From Deltaproteobacteria bacterium HGW-Deltaproteobacteria-15 (GTDB lineage Bacteria > Desulfobacterota > DSM-4660 > Desulfatiglandales > HGW-15), in NCBI GenBank assembly GCA_002840535.1, contig PHBH01000028.1:21933-85932 (forward strand): a stretch of DNA of 64,000 bases, in the 5' to 3' direction. This document shows positions 50,511 through 59,001 of this stretch, piece by piece. Made by a program: the position numbers and the translations under genes. The notes under the pieces were generated by a model. The model searched no databases. It saw only the letters and a list, made by a program, of their open reading frames with translations, and was not told where the DNA came from. Within the stretch, counting starts at the first letter, position 1. Each line of letters starts with the position of its first letter.

Positions 50511-51599
50511 ATGACTCGAAAAAGACTCAGAGAGGGATTTACAACCGGATCCGCGGCTGCTGCCGCGGCAAAGGCCGCCTTGCTCTTCCTGGCAGGAAAC
50601 AAACCGGAAGAGGTGGAAATCCCCCTGCCGGTGGGAGGCCGTCTCAGGATTCCCATTCGTTCTGTCATGATAGAGGGAGCGGGCGCGAGGGCCACTGTTG
50701 TGAAAGATGGAGGGGACGATCCCGACGTCACCAATAAGGCGACGATCGGCGCAACGGTTTTTTTGGAAACAACCGGTGGGGGCATCTTGATCGAAGGAGG
50801 CAAAGGGGTCGGGAAAGTCACCAGGAGAGGCCTCCCTGTTGAGCCTGGGGAGGCGGCGATCAATCCCGTACCCAGGCAGCAGATCTCTGATGCCCTTTCA
50901 GAAGGAATGGCAGAAGCAGGTGTCACAGGAGCGATCAGGGCGGTCATCGATGTGGAGGACGGGGAGGAGATTGCAAAGAGGACACTCAACCCGAGACTGG
51001 GGATTATAGGCGGGATATCCATTCTGGGAACCCGGGGAACAGTGAAACCCTTTTCACATGAGTCCTACAGGGAGACCATCCGAATTTCCATGAATGTAGC
51101 AAGGCAGGCGGGACTTGAGTCGATCGGCCTCTCCACGGGCGGAAAGAGTGAAGGTTTTCTGAGACGGCTTCGCCCTGACCTGCCGGAAATTTCGTTCGTT
51201 CAGGTAGCGGACTTCTTCTCTTTCTCCTTGAAGGAAGCGGCAGAGCGGGGCTTCAACGACATTCTTTACGCATGCTTCTTTGGAAAACTGGTCAAGATGG
51301 CCAAAGGCCACGAATATACCCACGCGAAGGAATCGCGCATCGACTTTGCGCTCCTCTCTGAGTGGTGCAGGATCCATCGTATGGAGCGGAGCAAGCTCCG
51401 GGGGATCAGAAACGCTAATACAGCCCGAGAAGCCCTTTCCATCATAAGAGAGGACCCAGGGGGGAAGGCCGTTCTCAAGCATGTTTTGGGAGAGGCCCTT
51501 CGAAACGCACGGTTCTACGCCGGACCAATCCCGAAACTTGCCTTCTACTTGTTTGATGTAGACGGGACACTTCTGGGTGTGGCGAATGAGGCGGAGTAA
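50511..51599 (+). CDS. cbiD: Cobalt-precorrin-5B C1-methyltransferase
   Basis: Marks the oxygen-independent route. 362 residues: LREGFTTGSAAAAAAKAAL, DPDVTNKATIGATV, GGKGVGKVTRRGLP, NPRLGIIGGISILGTRG, VKPFSHESY. No strong ribosome-binding site is seen. The C-terminal FDVDGTLLG resembles a HAD motif by chance and is not a phosphatase domain. Confidence 0.96.
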   Translation: MTRKRLREGFTTGSAAAAAAKAALLFLAGNKPEEVEIPLPVGGRLRIPIRSVMIEGAGARATVVKDGGDDPDVTNKATIGATVFLETTGGGILIEGGKGVGKVTRRGLPVEPGEAAINPVPRQQISDALSEGMAEAGVTGAIRAVIDVEDGEEIAKRTLNPRLGIIGGISILGTRGTVKPFSHESYRETIRISMNVARQAGLESIGLSTGGKSEGFLRRLRPDLPEISFVQVADFFSFSLKEAAERGFNDILYACFFGKLVKMAKGHEYTHAKESRIDFALLSEWCRIHRMERSKLRGIRNANTAREALSIIREDPGGKAVLKHVLGEALRNARFYAGPIPKLAFYLFDVDGTLLGVANEAE

Positions 51600-51668
51600 G
51601 ATAGAATCCAGAGGATCCGGCCGTGGCTGGAATCCAGCATGATTAATGAAATGACGTCGGCTCATTAG

Positions 51669-51708
51669 GAATTTTCGAATTTCGGATTTCGTGCTTCGGA
51701 TTTGGCGC
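51669..51708. repeat. Tandem AATTTCGGATTTCG repeat
   Basis: TTCGAATTTCGGATTTCGTG and a further CTTCGGATTTGG unit between cbiD and cbiET. Confidence 0.55.
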
Positions 51709-51778
51709 CTTCATGCCGCGAACAAAGCCATGTGCCTCTGACTTGGCCCGGTTTTCCACTATCAAATAAAGGAGTCCA

Positions 51779-52990
51779 ATGCATCCCATCCACATCATAG
51801 GCGTCGGGATTGCACCCGATGATCTCTCCGAGCCGAAGCTGCGAATGATATGCAACGCGGATGTGCTGGTCTGCGGGGAAAGGCTTCTTAAAAGATTCGA
51901 AAGTTTCGGGGGCCGCAGGATCGTTATCAAAGCGCCTCTGGAAGAGATCGTTCACTCCATACGGGAGGAAATGGAATCCGGGAAACTGGTGGTAGTCGTG
52001 GCTGAAGGGGATCCCGGATTCTTCGGCATCGGCCGCAAACTGATAAGAGCCTTTGAACGGAACCAGGTTGTCCTGATCCCGAATGTGACCACACTGCAGG
52101 CAGCGGCATCCAGAATGAAGATACCATGGGAGAGCGTCCGAACAGTCTCGCTCCATGGCAGGTCGGACCCCCGCCCTCTTTTCAGAGCGCTCGCATCGAG
52201 CGATCTCGTCGGCGTTTACACGGACAAGGACTCCGACCCCGCAGCCCTCTCAGGAGTCCTGGTGGCTCGAGGAGTGGAAGGTTTCCGCATGTGGGTCTTC
52301 GAGAACCTTGGGGACGTAGAGGAAAAGGTTGGTTGCTACGAGCTCGAAGATGCAGGCAGCTGTATTTTTTCCCCTCTCAACTTTGTCATCCTCCAGAGGG
52401 TGAGGGGGCCCGAGATCATCCCGCAGTTCGGGATGGATGATGATCTCTACCTCCATAGCGCCGGCCTCATCACCAAGAAAGAGATTCGAGCCGTGGGCCT
52501 GGCTGCCCTGAGGGTCGAGCCCCCTCACATCGTCTGGGATCTCGGGGCCGGATGCGGTTCGGTGAGCATCGAGGCTTCCCTCCTTGCCCATGAGGGCGCG
52601 GTTTACGCAGTCGAGAAGGACGAATCCAGAGTGGAGATGATATTTGAAAATCGCCGAAGAATGGGAGCGTACGGGGTGGAGGTGATCCGGGGAACCATGC
52701 CCGAATGTCTGAAGAACCTCCCTGACCCGGACAGGATCTTCCTGGGCGGCGGACTGGGAACCGGCCTGGGAATTCTCGAGGAGACATTGTCCCGTCTCAA
52801 GTCAGGAGGACGTCTGGTTCTCCACATCGTGCTGCTCGGATCCCTTGGAAAGGTGAGGATGTATCTGAGATCCAAAAGGTGGAATTACAGTCTCACTCAT
52901 GTCCAGGTCTCCAGGTCACGGGATCTTGCCGGGGATGAGAGATTGGAATCGTTGAACCCCGTCTACATTCTCAGCATTGTAAAGCCGTAG
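51779..52990 (+). CDS. cbiET: Fused cobalt-precorrin-7 C5- and precorrin-6B C15-methyltransferase/decarboxylase
   Basis: 403 residues. The CbiE half (about 1-200) has IIGVGIAPDDLSEPK, VVVAEGDPGFFGIG and IPNVTTLQAAASRM. The CbiT half (about 215-400) has ITKKEIRAVGLAALRVEPPH and the SAM motif VWDLGAGCGSVSIEAS. It methylates C5 and C15 and decarboxylates the C12 acetate. The equivalent fusion is called CobL in the aerobic pathway. AAGGAG precedes the ATG. Confidence 0.95.
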   Translation: MHPIHIIGVGIAPDDLSEPKLRMICNADVLVCGERLLKRFESFGGRRIVIKAPLEEIVHSIREEMESGKLVVVVAEGDPGFFGIGRKLIRAFERNQVVLIPNVTTLQAAASRMKIPWESVRTVSLHGRSDPRPLFRALASSDLVGVYTDKDSDPAALSGVLVARGVEGFRMWVFENLGDVEEKVGCYELEDAGSCIFSPLNFVILQRVRGPEIIPQFGMDDDLYLHSAGLITKKEIRAVGLAALRVEPPHIVWDLGAGCGSVSIEASLLAHEGAVYAVEKDESRVEMIFENRRRMGAYGVEVIRGTMPECLKNLPDPDRIFLGGGLGTGLGILEETLSRLKSGGRLVLHIVLLGSLGKVRMYLRSKRWNYSLTHVQVSRSRDLAGDERLESLNPVYILSIVKP

Positions 52991-53011
52991 ATCAAGACAG
53001 ACTGGAACTCT

Positions 53012-53080
53012 GCCACAAAGACACTAAGGCGCCAAGGAAACCATTGTTATTTCTTCTTTGTGTCTTAGTGTCTTGGTGGC
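53012..53080. repeat. GCCACAAAGACACTAAGG palindrome
   Basis: GCCACAAAGACACTAAGGCG and the answering CTTTGTGTCTTAGTGTCTTG form a long imperfect hairpin between cbiET and the next gene. Confidence 0.75.
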
Positions 53081-53099
53081 CGATCTTGAAGGGCGCATC

Positions 53100-54623
53100 G
53101 TGAAACCCAAAGCCACGTCCACTCTTTGCCGCCGATCGGAAATCCGCATTCCGAACGACCCGGCGTTCGGTCCGGCCGCTGCCAGGTATGTCGCTGAAGT
53201 CGCGCGGTTCATAGGTTTCTCGGAGACCGACCTGCAGTCCGTCGAGCGAGGGGTGTCCGGAGCGATCACCGCCCTGATACGGTATTCCTTCGAGCCCGGC
53301 GAAGATGCGGATCTGATCATATCGTGTGAACACATTGCCGAAGGGTTGAAGGTGACCCTTAATGATAGAGGGCTGCCCTTCGGCGCAGCGGAAATGTCCA
53401 TGGAAGGCCGCATGTGCGCGGTAGAGAACGGCTCCGAGCTCTGCTCCAGGATTCTCGCTCTTAAGGGAGACTTTGATGAAGTCAGCCTTCATAACCTGGG
53501 GCCCGAAGGCAAAGAGACGGTCCTTATCAAGCATACGAACAGGAAGTCCATCGTGGAGCATGAACCGGCCTGTGACCTCCGCCCGTTCGAAGCCCCGGCT
53601 CCGCACTTTGCTCCTTCATCTTCAGAGACTCGATGGACGGTCCGGCGCATTATGCCCGCTGAAGCGCCCGAGGTATCGAAGCTCGTATACAGGAGTTATG
53701 GATACACCTACCACGATTACGCCTATTTCCCCGAGAAGATCGTTGCGCTGAATGAATCGCAGAAGATCCACTCGGTTGTGGCCATTGCCGATGGAAAGGA
53801 AATTGCGGGCCACTGCGTGCTGCAATTTCATGAGGACAACCCGCGGATCGCGGAAATGGCGCAGGCGGTGGTGAAACCCGAGTATCGCTCTCGCGGCTGT
53901 CTAAGGGCCATGACCGAGTACCTGGTGCGGCTGGCTTATGAAAAGGGACTGCACGGACTCTTCACGAGATCCGTGACAGAGCATCTCTTCTCCCAGAAGA
54001 CAGCACACCGCTTCGGGTTCAAGGATTGCGCCCTTCTGCTCGGAATCATTCCGCGGGGTACCCAATTCAAGAGTCTGGTTCACCATCTCGCCCAAAGGGG
54101 AAGCCTTCTTGTTCAGTTCCGATCGCTGCTCAAAGCTCCTCATGCGACCTGCTTTGCACCATCCGGCCACCGGGAAATGATAGCGAAGCTTTATGTAAAT
54201 CTGGGCATCGAGGCTGAAATAAAGGAGGATTTCGGGTCGTCCACCCGTGTCGATCGCGAATCTGCGCTGAGAGTCCATGCCTCAGCCCGGATGCAGTTTG
54301 CACGTATAGTGATCGAGCGGAGCGGAACGGATATCGTCAACCAGGTTCAAACGGCAATGAGGGCGCTTCTCATCCAGAGATTTGAGGTCATTCAACTCTA
54401 CCTGGATCTGAGCGATTCCTCGACTGCCCGTCTAACCGGAGCATTGGAGGATCTCGGGTTCTTTTTCGCCGGAATCCTGCCGGAAGGCTTTGCCCATGGA
54501 GACGGGCTCATCTTGCAGTTTCTGAACAATGTCCCAATTGACTACGACGCAATCAAAGTCGAGTCCAAGGTCGCTCGGGAGTTGCTCGCCTATATCAGAG
54601 CGAACGATCCCAATCAGGGCTGA
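53100..54623 (+). CDS. Fusion of a degenerate RsbW-like ATPase domain and a GNAT acetyltransferase
   Basis: About 507 residues. The N-terminal about 130 follow the anti-sigma-factor (HATPase_c_2) pattern: IPNDPAFGPAAARYVAEVAR, VSGAITALIRYSFEPGEDAD, VTLNDRGLPF. The N-box Asn that chelates Mg is Ala (GAITALIRY for EALTNVIRH), so ATP use is doubtful. A GNAT domain follows (about 175-310, RRIMPAEAPEVSKLVYRSYG; acetyl-CoA loop VVKPEYRSRGCLRAMTEYL), then about 190 residues of unknown type. The GTG start at 53100 has AAGGG upstream; a longer frame is only repeat sequence. Confidence 0.75.
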   Translation: MKPKATSTLCRRSEIRIPNDPAFGPAAARYVAEVARFIGFSETDLQSVERGVSGAITALIRYSFEPGEDADLIISCEHIAEGLKVTLNDRGLPFGAAEMSMEGRMCAVENGSELCSRILALKGDFDEVSLHNLGPEGKETVLIKHTNRKSIVEHEPACDLRPFEAPAPHFAPSSSETRWTVRRIMPAEAPEVSKLVYRSYGYTYHDYAYFPEKIVALNESQKIHSVVAIADGKEIAGHCVLQFHEDNPRIAEMAQAVVKPEYRSRGCLRAMTEYLVRLAYEKGLHGLFTRSVTEHLFSQKTAHRFGFKDCALLLGIIPRGTQFKSLVHHLAQRGSLLVQFRSLLKAPHATCFAPSGHREMIAKLYVNLGIEAEIKEDFGSSTRVDRESALRVHASARMQFARIVIERSGTDIVNQVQTAMRALLIQRFEVIQLYLDLSDSSTARLTGALEDLGFFFAGILPEGFAHGDGLILQFLNNVPIDYDAIKVESKVARELLAYIRANDPNQG

Positions 54624-54645
54624 TTGCTCAACCTTCTGGCAAATC

Positions 54646-54723
54646 AGGGACGGCAGTGACAGAAGGGACGAAAGGGAATTGAAACACCTCCCTTAGGCTC
54701 CCTGTCGTCGCTTTGGTCCCTTT
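54646..54723. repeat. Left hairpin of GGGACCAAAGCGACGGCAGGG words
   Basis: CAGGGACGGCAGTGACAGAA (54646-) answers CCTGTCGTCGCTTTGGTCCC (to 54720), forming a hairpin. Its inner arm (54687-54723) also pairs with 54982-55017 across the small gene in between. Confidence 0.75.
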
Positions 54724-54788
54724 CCTCTACCCAGGGGCACGCCAACCATCGCCGAGACCCACGCTCAGCGCTTTCATCCTGCGGGATT

Positions 54789-54962
54789 TCAGCGATGTTT
54801 CCTTGTGGTCTGCCGGGCGCGTTCGTTCAGGCGCGCTCTCGTCATACGTTCCCGAAGGCCACCCTCCTCGACAAATTCCTGTTCGAGCCGGCGTATTTGC
54901 CGGTCCAGGAGATAAAGCAATTTACGGTAGCCCCCGTGGGGCGGGATGAAGCCCTGGGACAT
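54789..54962 (-). CDS. 57-residue internally deleted four-helix-bundle-suffix protein
   Basis: AAAGGACT lies about 8 bases before the ATG. The protein begins SQGFIPPHGGYRKLL and continues at once YLLDRQIRRLEQEFVEEGGL, ending RERMTRARLNERARQ. In full-length four-helix-bundle-suffix proteins, as I recall them, the IPPHGGYRKL start and the YLLDRQI...GG..ER suffix are separated by well over 100 residues of 23S-IVP-like helical bundle; here the two ends are joined in frame. It is flanked on both sides by hairpins of one sequence word. It is either a functional mini-protein or a deletion derivative. Not previously known to me in this form. Confidence 0.7.
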   Translation of the reverse strand: MSQGFIPPHGGYRKLLYLLDRQIRRLEQEFVEEGGLRERMTRARLNERARQTTRKHR

Positions 54963-54981
54963 GGTTGGAGTCCTTTAGAAG

Positions 54982-55074
54982 AAAGAGACCAAAGCGACGG
55001 CAGGGACCCAAGGGAGGGAAGTGCTCGGAAGCGGGGTCTGCCCCTTTTGTCCCTTTGGTCGCTTTGGTCCCTGT
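54982..55074. repeat. Right hairpin of GGGACCAAAGCGACGGCAGGG words
   Basis: AAAGAGACCAAAGCGACGGC (54982-) answers GTCCCTTTGGTCGCTTTGGT (to about 55074). Mirror image of 54646-54723, with about 33 of 36 bases matching between inner arms. Confidence 0.75.
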
Positions 55075-55114
55075 TTTGCCAAGCAATACCCGGTTCAGGC
55101 CTCAGTCTTTGTTC

Positions 55115-56905
55115 TTACAGCGGCCATACCCACGGCACCAGGAAGATGGAGATCCCATAGACAATCAATGTCATCAGCGAGCCCACCTTGACAAAGTCCG
55201 TGAATCTGTAACCTCCCGGTCCATAGACCATCAAGCAGGCGGGCTCAAGAGGGGTGATATACGATGTGCTGGCCGCCACAGCAATGATCATTGCGAACGT
55301 CCGAGGGTTCAATCCAAGATGAAGGGCCGTCTGGATCGCCACCGGAACCACTACAATGGCCGCTGCCTGGTTGGACATCGGCTGGGTGAGCACAACGGCA
55401 AGGAAGAAGAACCCCGTGAGCAGCCACACCGGATGTGCCTCTCCAGTCCAGGCCACGATCTTTTCGGCCAGGAACTGAGCTGCCCCGGTGTGCTGCATCG
55501 CGATACCCAGCCCCAGCATGCTGCCGATCAGGATCAGAACCCTCCATTCCACGTCCCGGTAGGCCCGGGCCGGGGTGACACAGCGGGTCAGAAAGGCCAT
55601 GAAGACACCGAGGAGCAGGGCTACCGGGAGGGAAACGAGATTGAAGGCGGATGCGGCAAGGGCGCCGACGAAGATGAAAATCGCTATAGGGGCCCGCCTC
55701 ATATTTGGAGGCTCCAGGGAGAGGGTGCCCAGAACGTGCAGCAGATTGTCCCTTTCCATCCGCGAGATTCTGGCTATCCTCGACCTGTGGCCTTGAAGGA
55801 GCAGCACATCGCCCACTCGCAAAGGAATTTCGCTGATCTTCCTGAAAAGGCTTTCCCCATGGCGATAAAGCGCAAGCACCTGAACCCCATACTCATGACG
55901 AAATCGGGCCTCTTTCAGGGTTCGCCCGAGCAGGGAGGACCTTGGAAGGAGAACCGCTTCGACCAGGCTCATCTCTTCGGTCTTGAATTGCGGGTCAGAT
56001 AGCTTGTAATCGGCCTTGATTTCGATCCCGGTCTTTTCCTTGATCTTCAGGATCTCTTCCCTCTTCCCCTCCACCAGGAGCTCGTCGCCGGTCTCCAGGA
56101 TTTCCTGGGCCTTGGGAACCAGGTACCGGTGCCTCTCCTTTCCGCGCACAAGCCAGAGTACGGTCAGATCCAGATCGCGCCCAAGACCCGATTCCGAAAT
56201 TGTTTTGCCAATGAGTGGTGAACCGGGGAGGATTACGAGCTCGGTCAGGTACAACCGCTTGCCGAAGTCGGCGATGAGATCGTCAGGATGCCCTCGTACA
56301 GGCATCAATCGCCTCCCCACGACGAGCATATAGATGAGGCCTGCAATCAGGATCGGCAGGCCTACGGGGGTGATTTCGAACATGCCCATGGGCTCCATCT
56401 TGTACTGAACCAGCAGCCCGCTGATGACGATGTTCGTGGATGTGCTGATCAGCGTGACGGAACTGGCCAGCACTGCAGAGAATGCAAGCGGCATCAACAA
56501 CCTGGATGCGCTGACACGAAGTTTCTCGGATATTCCGAGGACCAGGGGCAGGAAAAAGGCGGTGGAAGCGGTGTTGCTGATGAACGTGCTCAGCAAGGCC
56601 GTTGACCCCATAACGACGATCAACAGACGGTTCTCATCCGCTCCGACATGGCGCAGAATCAATCTTCCTGCCATGTCGATCACCCCGGTGCGCGAGAGCG
56701 CAGAGGTGAGCACAAACAACCCGAAGATCATCACGACAGCATCGCTTCCGAATCCGGAGAATGCCTTTTCGGGCGGCAGGAGTCCCGTGAGGATAAGAGC
56801 GAGCAACACACCCAGAGCGACCACGTCGGGAGGTATCCACTCTGTGGAGAAGAAGATCAGGGCTGCGGCCACAATGATGAAGAGCAATGCTATCTGCAGT
56901 GTCAT
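55115..56905 (-). CDS. SLC13-type permease with two central TrkA-C (RCK_C) domains
   Basis: About 596 residues. Two blocks of helices (about 1-200 and 400-596; FGSDAVVMIFGLFVLTSALS, FISNTASTAFFLPLVLG, LTQPMSNQAAAIVVVPVAI) enclose two RCK_C domains (LTELVILPGSPLIGKTISES; VEAVLLPRSSLLGRTLKEAR). This is the layout of sodium-coupled anion permeases for sulfate or dicarboxylates with ligand-sensing insertions. Substrate not determinable. ATG at 56905 (MTLQIALLFIIVAAAL) is preferred; a TTG at 56950 would lengthen it by 15 residues. Confidence 0.88.
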   Translation of the reverse strand: MTLQIALLFIIVAAALIFFSTEWIPPDVVALGVLLALILTGLLPPEKAFSGFGSDAVVMIFGLFVLTSALSRTGVIDMAGRLILRHVGADENRLLIVVMGSTALLSTFISNTASTAFFLPLVLGISEKLRVSASRLLMPLAFSAVLASSVTLISTSTNIVISGLLVQYKMEPMGMFEITPVGLPILIAGLIYMLVVGRRLMPVRGHPDDLIADFGKRLYLTELVILPGSPLIGKTISESGLGRDLDLTVLWLVRGKERHRYLVPKAQEILETGDELLVEGKREEILKIKEKTGIEIKADYKLSDPQFKTEEMSLVEAVLLPRSSLLGRTLKEARFRHEYGVQVLALYRHGESLFRKISEIPLRVGDVLLLQGHRSRIARISRMERDNLLHVLGTLSLEPPNMRRAPIAIFIFVGALAASAFNLVSLPVALLLGVFMAFLTRCVTPARAYRDVEWRVLILIGSMLGLGIAMQHTGAAQFLAEKIVAWTGEAHPVWLLTGFFFLAVVLTQPMSNQAAAIVVVPVAIQTALHLGLNPRTFAMIIAVAASTSYITPLEPACLMVYGPGGYRFTDFVKVGSLMTLIVYGISIFLVPWVWPL

Positions 56906-57104
56906 TGGAGTTGTAAACGGGTACAGGGTTAGCGGTATCCTCAGGTACAAATCTCATCATATTTGCGGGTCAAGCGGCCGTGAATAAAGGATGGACTGTA
57001 TTTTGCCCGGAAAAATCCTTGAGGCGGAGAGCCCACCGCGGCCTCAGGTGACCCTTTAAATAGAGCTCCACTCTCGAATTTCAAGCGATCAATCTTGAAG
57101 CTTT

Positions 57105-57182
57105 CAGTGTTCAGCGTTCAGTGTTCGGGAAAAACTTTTTGGCTCCTTCCCTCTGAACTTTGAACACTGAACTCTGAACTCT
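57105..57182. repeat. GTTCAGTGTTCAG inverted repeat
   Basis: CAGTGTTCAGCGTTCAGTGT (57105-) answers GAACTTTGAACACTGAACTC (to 57182). The same word is seen at 42511-42540. The rest of 56906-57250 shows no gene. Confidence 0.7.
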
Positions 57183-57195
57183 GATCTACTGCCCG

Positions 57196-57230
57196 CAACC
57201 CCTCCCACCGATTCAAGCCGGGAGGGGTTG
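57196..57230 (-). terminator. GC-rich hairpin at the atoE 3-prime end
   Basis: CAACCCCTCCC (57196-57206) pairs perfectly with GGGAGGGGTTG (57220-57230), 20 bases after the AtoE stop. No U-tract, so termination is likely but unproven. Confidence 0.5.
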
Positions 57231-57250
57231 AATAGCCGATTCCCTCGGTT

Positions 57251-58645
57251 TTAGAAAAACGGATAAAGCAGGAATGCCACGGAAGTGATGATCAGGTATA
57301 CAAAAAAGACCAGCAGAAGCCATCCCATGATTTCTCTGAATTCCAGCTTTGCCACGGCCAACATGGCAATTGCCCAGAATGGCTGGATCATGTCTGTCAT
57401 CATATCTCCCCATGCATAGGCCACTACGGTCTTGTGCGCGGCCACGCCAAGCTGTTTTGCCGCCGGCAGCAGATAGGGGGCCGTGACCGCCCACTCCGAG
57501 CCTCCGGATGGAATGAGATAATTCAACAGGCCGGCATACCAGTAGGTAATCAGCAGGAAAGTGCTGCCGCTGCCGATTGTGACGAACGCCTTTGTGAAAA
57601 CTGTAGCCAGGGCGGTGAATTTGAAGAGACCGAATATTCCGGCATAAAACGGAAACTGGATGACGATTCCCCAGATGGCCTTACCTGCATCCTCTGTGGC
57701 CTTGAGGAAGCTCCAGGGTCTCCAGTGGAACAGGACCCCCAGCATGAGGAAAAACAGATTGATGTTGTCCAGGTTGATGGCATTCTTGAAGCCCACCTGT
57801 CCCGTTTTCCACCCGAGCCACCAGAATCCGCCTATCGCTACCAGGAGATTCCACCCCCACCACCAGTTGGCCCATGCTGAGAAACTCCCGGTTTCTGCCG
57901 GCCGTGGAGGAGCTTCGTAGAGTTTCAATTTATCCATCAGCTCGGGTTTCAGCTTATAGGTCTTCTCTTCCGAAGGATGCATGAGCGCCATCAGTACCGT
58001 GACCACCACGATGATGATGAGAAGAAGGATGATATTGAAAGGAGAAAATATGGTCAGGCTGGTGCTGATGGTTCCTGGCAGGTACCCGCCTTTGATCAGG
58101 AAGTTGTCAGGGGTATTTACCAGCAGGGGGGCTGAGGCCGAGATTCCGGCATGCCAGGTGCAGCCGAGGCCGAGGTATGCCGCTGCAACGAGAAGGCGGT
58201 AATCTACTTTGGGGTTGTTCTTGACGATGTAGAGGGCCAGCATGGCGCTGCCGATCAGGCTGATTCCCCACTGGAGCCAGGCGCTGATCATGGAAAAGAG
58301 GGCCATGATGACGATTGCCTGCCAGGGCTTGTCCTTGTTGGCCCAGCCGGAGATCCCGTTCAGAAGCCACCGCACAGGAGGGGAACAGGCTAAAATATAC
58401 CCCGTCATCATGATCAGGCACATCTGCATGGCAAAGGAGAGCAGGGCCCAGAAGCCGTTGCCCCACGCCTGCACGGCTTTACCCGGACCTACATCCCCCC
58501 ATATCAGGGCCATGATAAAGGTGATGATGGTGAGGATCCAGACAATGACGAGGGCATCAGGTATGTATTTTTCGGTCCAATTGGTGAGCCTGCCGCCCCA
58601 GTCCTTGAGAAACTCCATCCCTGACCTCTGATCATCTTGAGCCAT
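57251..58645 (-). CDS. atoE: Short-chain fatty acid transporter (AtoE family)
   Basis: 464 residues, about 12 hydrophobic helices: YIPDALVIVWILTIITFIMA, GFWALLSFAMQMCLIMMTGY, AAAYLGLGCTWHAGISASAP, NYLIPSGGSEWAVTAPYLLP, GDMMTDMIQPFWAI. Carries acetoacetate, butyrate or similar acids, fitting a syntrophic or fermentative anaerobe. An ideal AAAGGAGGT ribosome-binding site precedes the ATG, and a strong promoter lies about 165 bases upstream. Breaks the cobalamin block together with its neighbours. Confidence 0.93.
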   Translation of the reverse strand: MAQDDQRSGMEFLKDWGGRLTNWTEKYIPDALVIVWILTIITFIMALIWGDVGPGKAVQAWGNGFWALLSFAMQMCLIMMTGYILACSPPVRWLLNGISGWANKDKPWQAIVIMALFSMISAWLQWGISLIGSAMLALYIVKNNPKVDYRLLVAAAYLGLGCTWHAGISASAPLLVNTPDNFLIKGGYLPGTISTSLTIFSPFNIILLLIIIVVVTVLMALMHPSEEKTYKLKPELMDKLKLYEAPPRPAETGSFSAWANWWWGWNLLVAIGGFWWLGWKTGQVGFKNAINLDNINLFFLMLGVLFHWRPWSFLKATEDAGKAIWGIVIQFPFYAGIFGLFKFTALATVFTKAFVTIGSGSTFLLITYWYAGLLNYLIPSGGSEWAVTAPYLLPAAKQLGVAAHKTVVAYAWGDMMTDMIQPFWAIAMLAVAKLEFREIMGWLLLVFFVYLIITSVAFLLYPFF

Positions 58646-59001
58646 GACAACCTCCTTTTATCGGTTACCGGTTATCAATACCCTTCCTCCCTCATTTGCC
58701 TTTCCGCATCACCTCCCTTCATGGGGTATTCAAACAAATGGATAGAAGTCGATCAGTACCGGATCCTCAAAAACCCGGATGAAGTCGCTGGCTCGATATA
58801 ACTAAAATGCGCTTTTTATAGGACTGAAGATTAAAAAGGTCAAGCATCTATACTGGTATCGCGTTAAGGCGCCTGATGACGGAATCGGCCTTTAAGATTT
58901 GTTCCGCCATGGAAATACAGGATGCTCCTCATTCATTCACCGGGCGCCATTGGCTACACTTTCGGGAGGTCTCACAAATGCAATAGAGAGGAGGCTTTGC
59001 T
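58646..59001. other. Divergent promoter region of atoE and the BON/SRPBCC gene
   Basis: Holds the minus-strand promoter described below and the AtoE leader of about 160 bases. For the plus-strand gene only the GAGGAGG ribosome-binding site is clear. No other gene seen. Confidence 0.5.
58815..58843 (-). promoter_or_regulatory. Sigma-70-type promoter of atoE
   Basis: On the minus strand TTGACC (58843-58838), 17-base spacer, TATAAA (58820-58815). Confidence 0.65.

Noticed and set aside
51540-51599. HAD phosphatase motif FDVDGTLLG at the end of CbiD
   Set aside because: CbiD proteins end in this region, and the other HAD motifs are absent.
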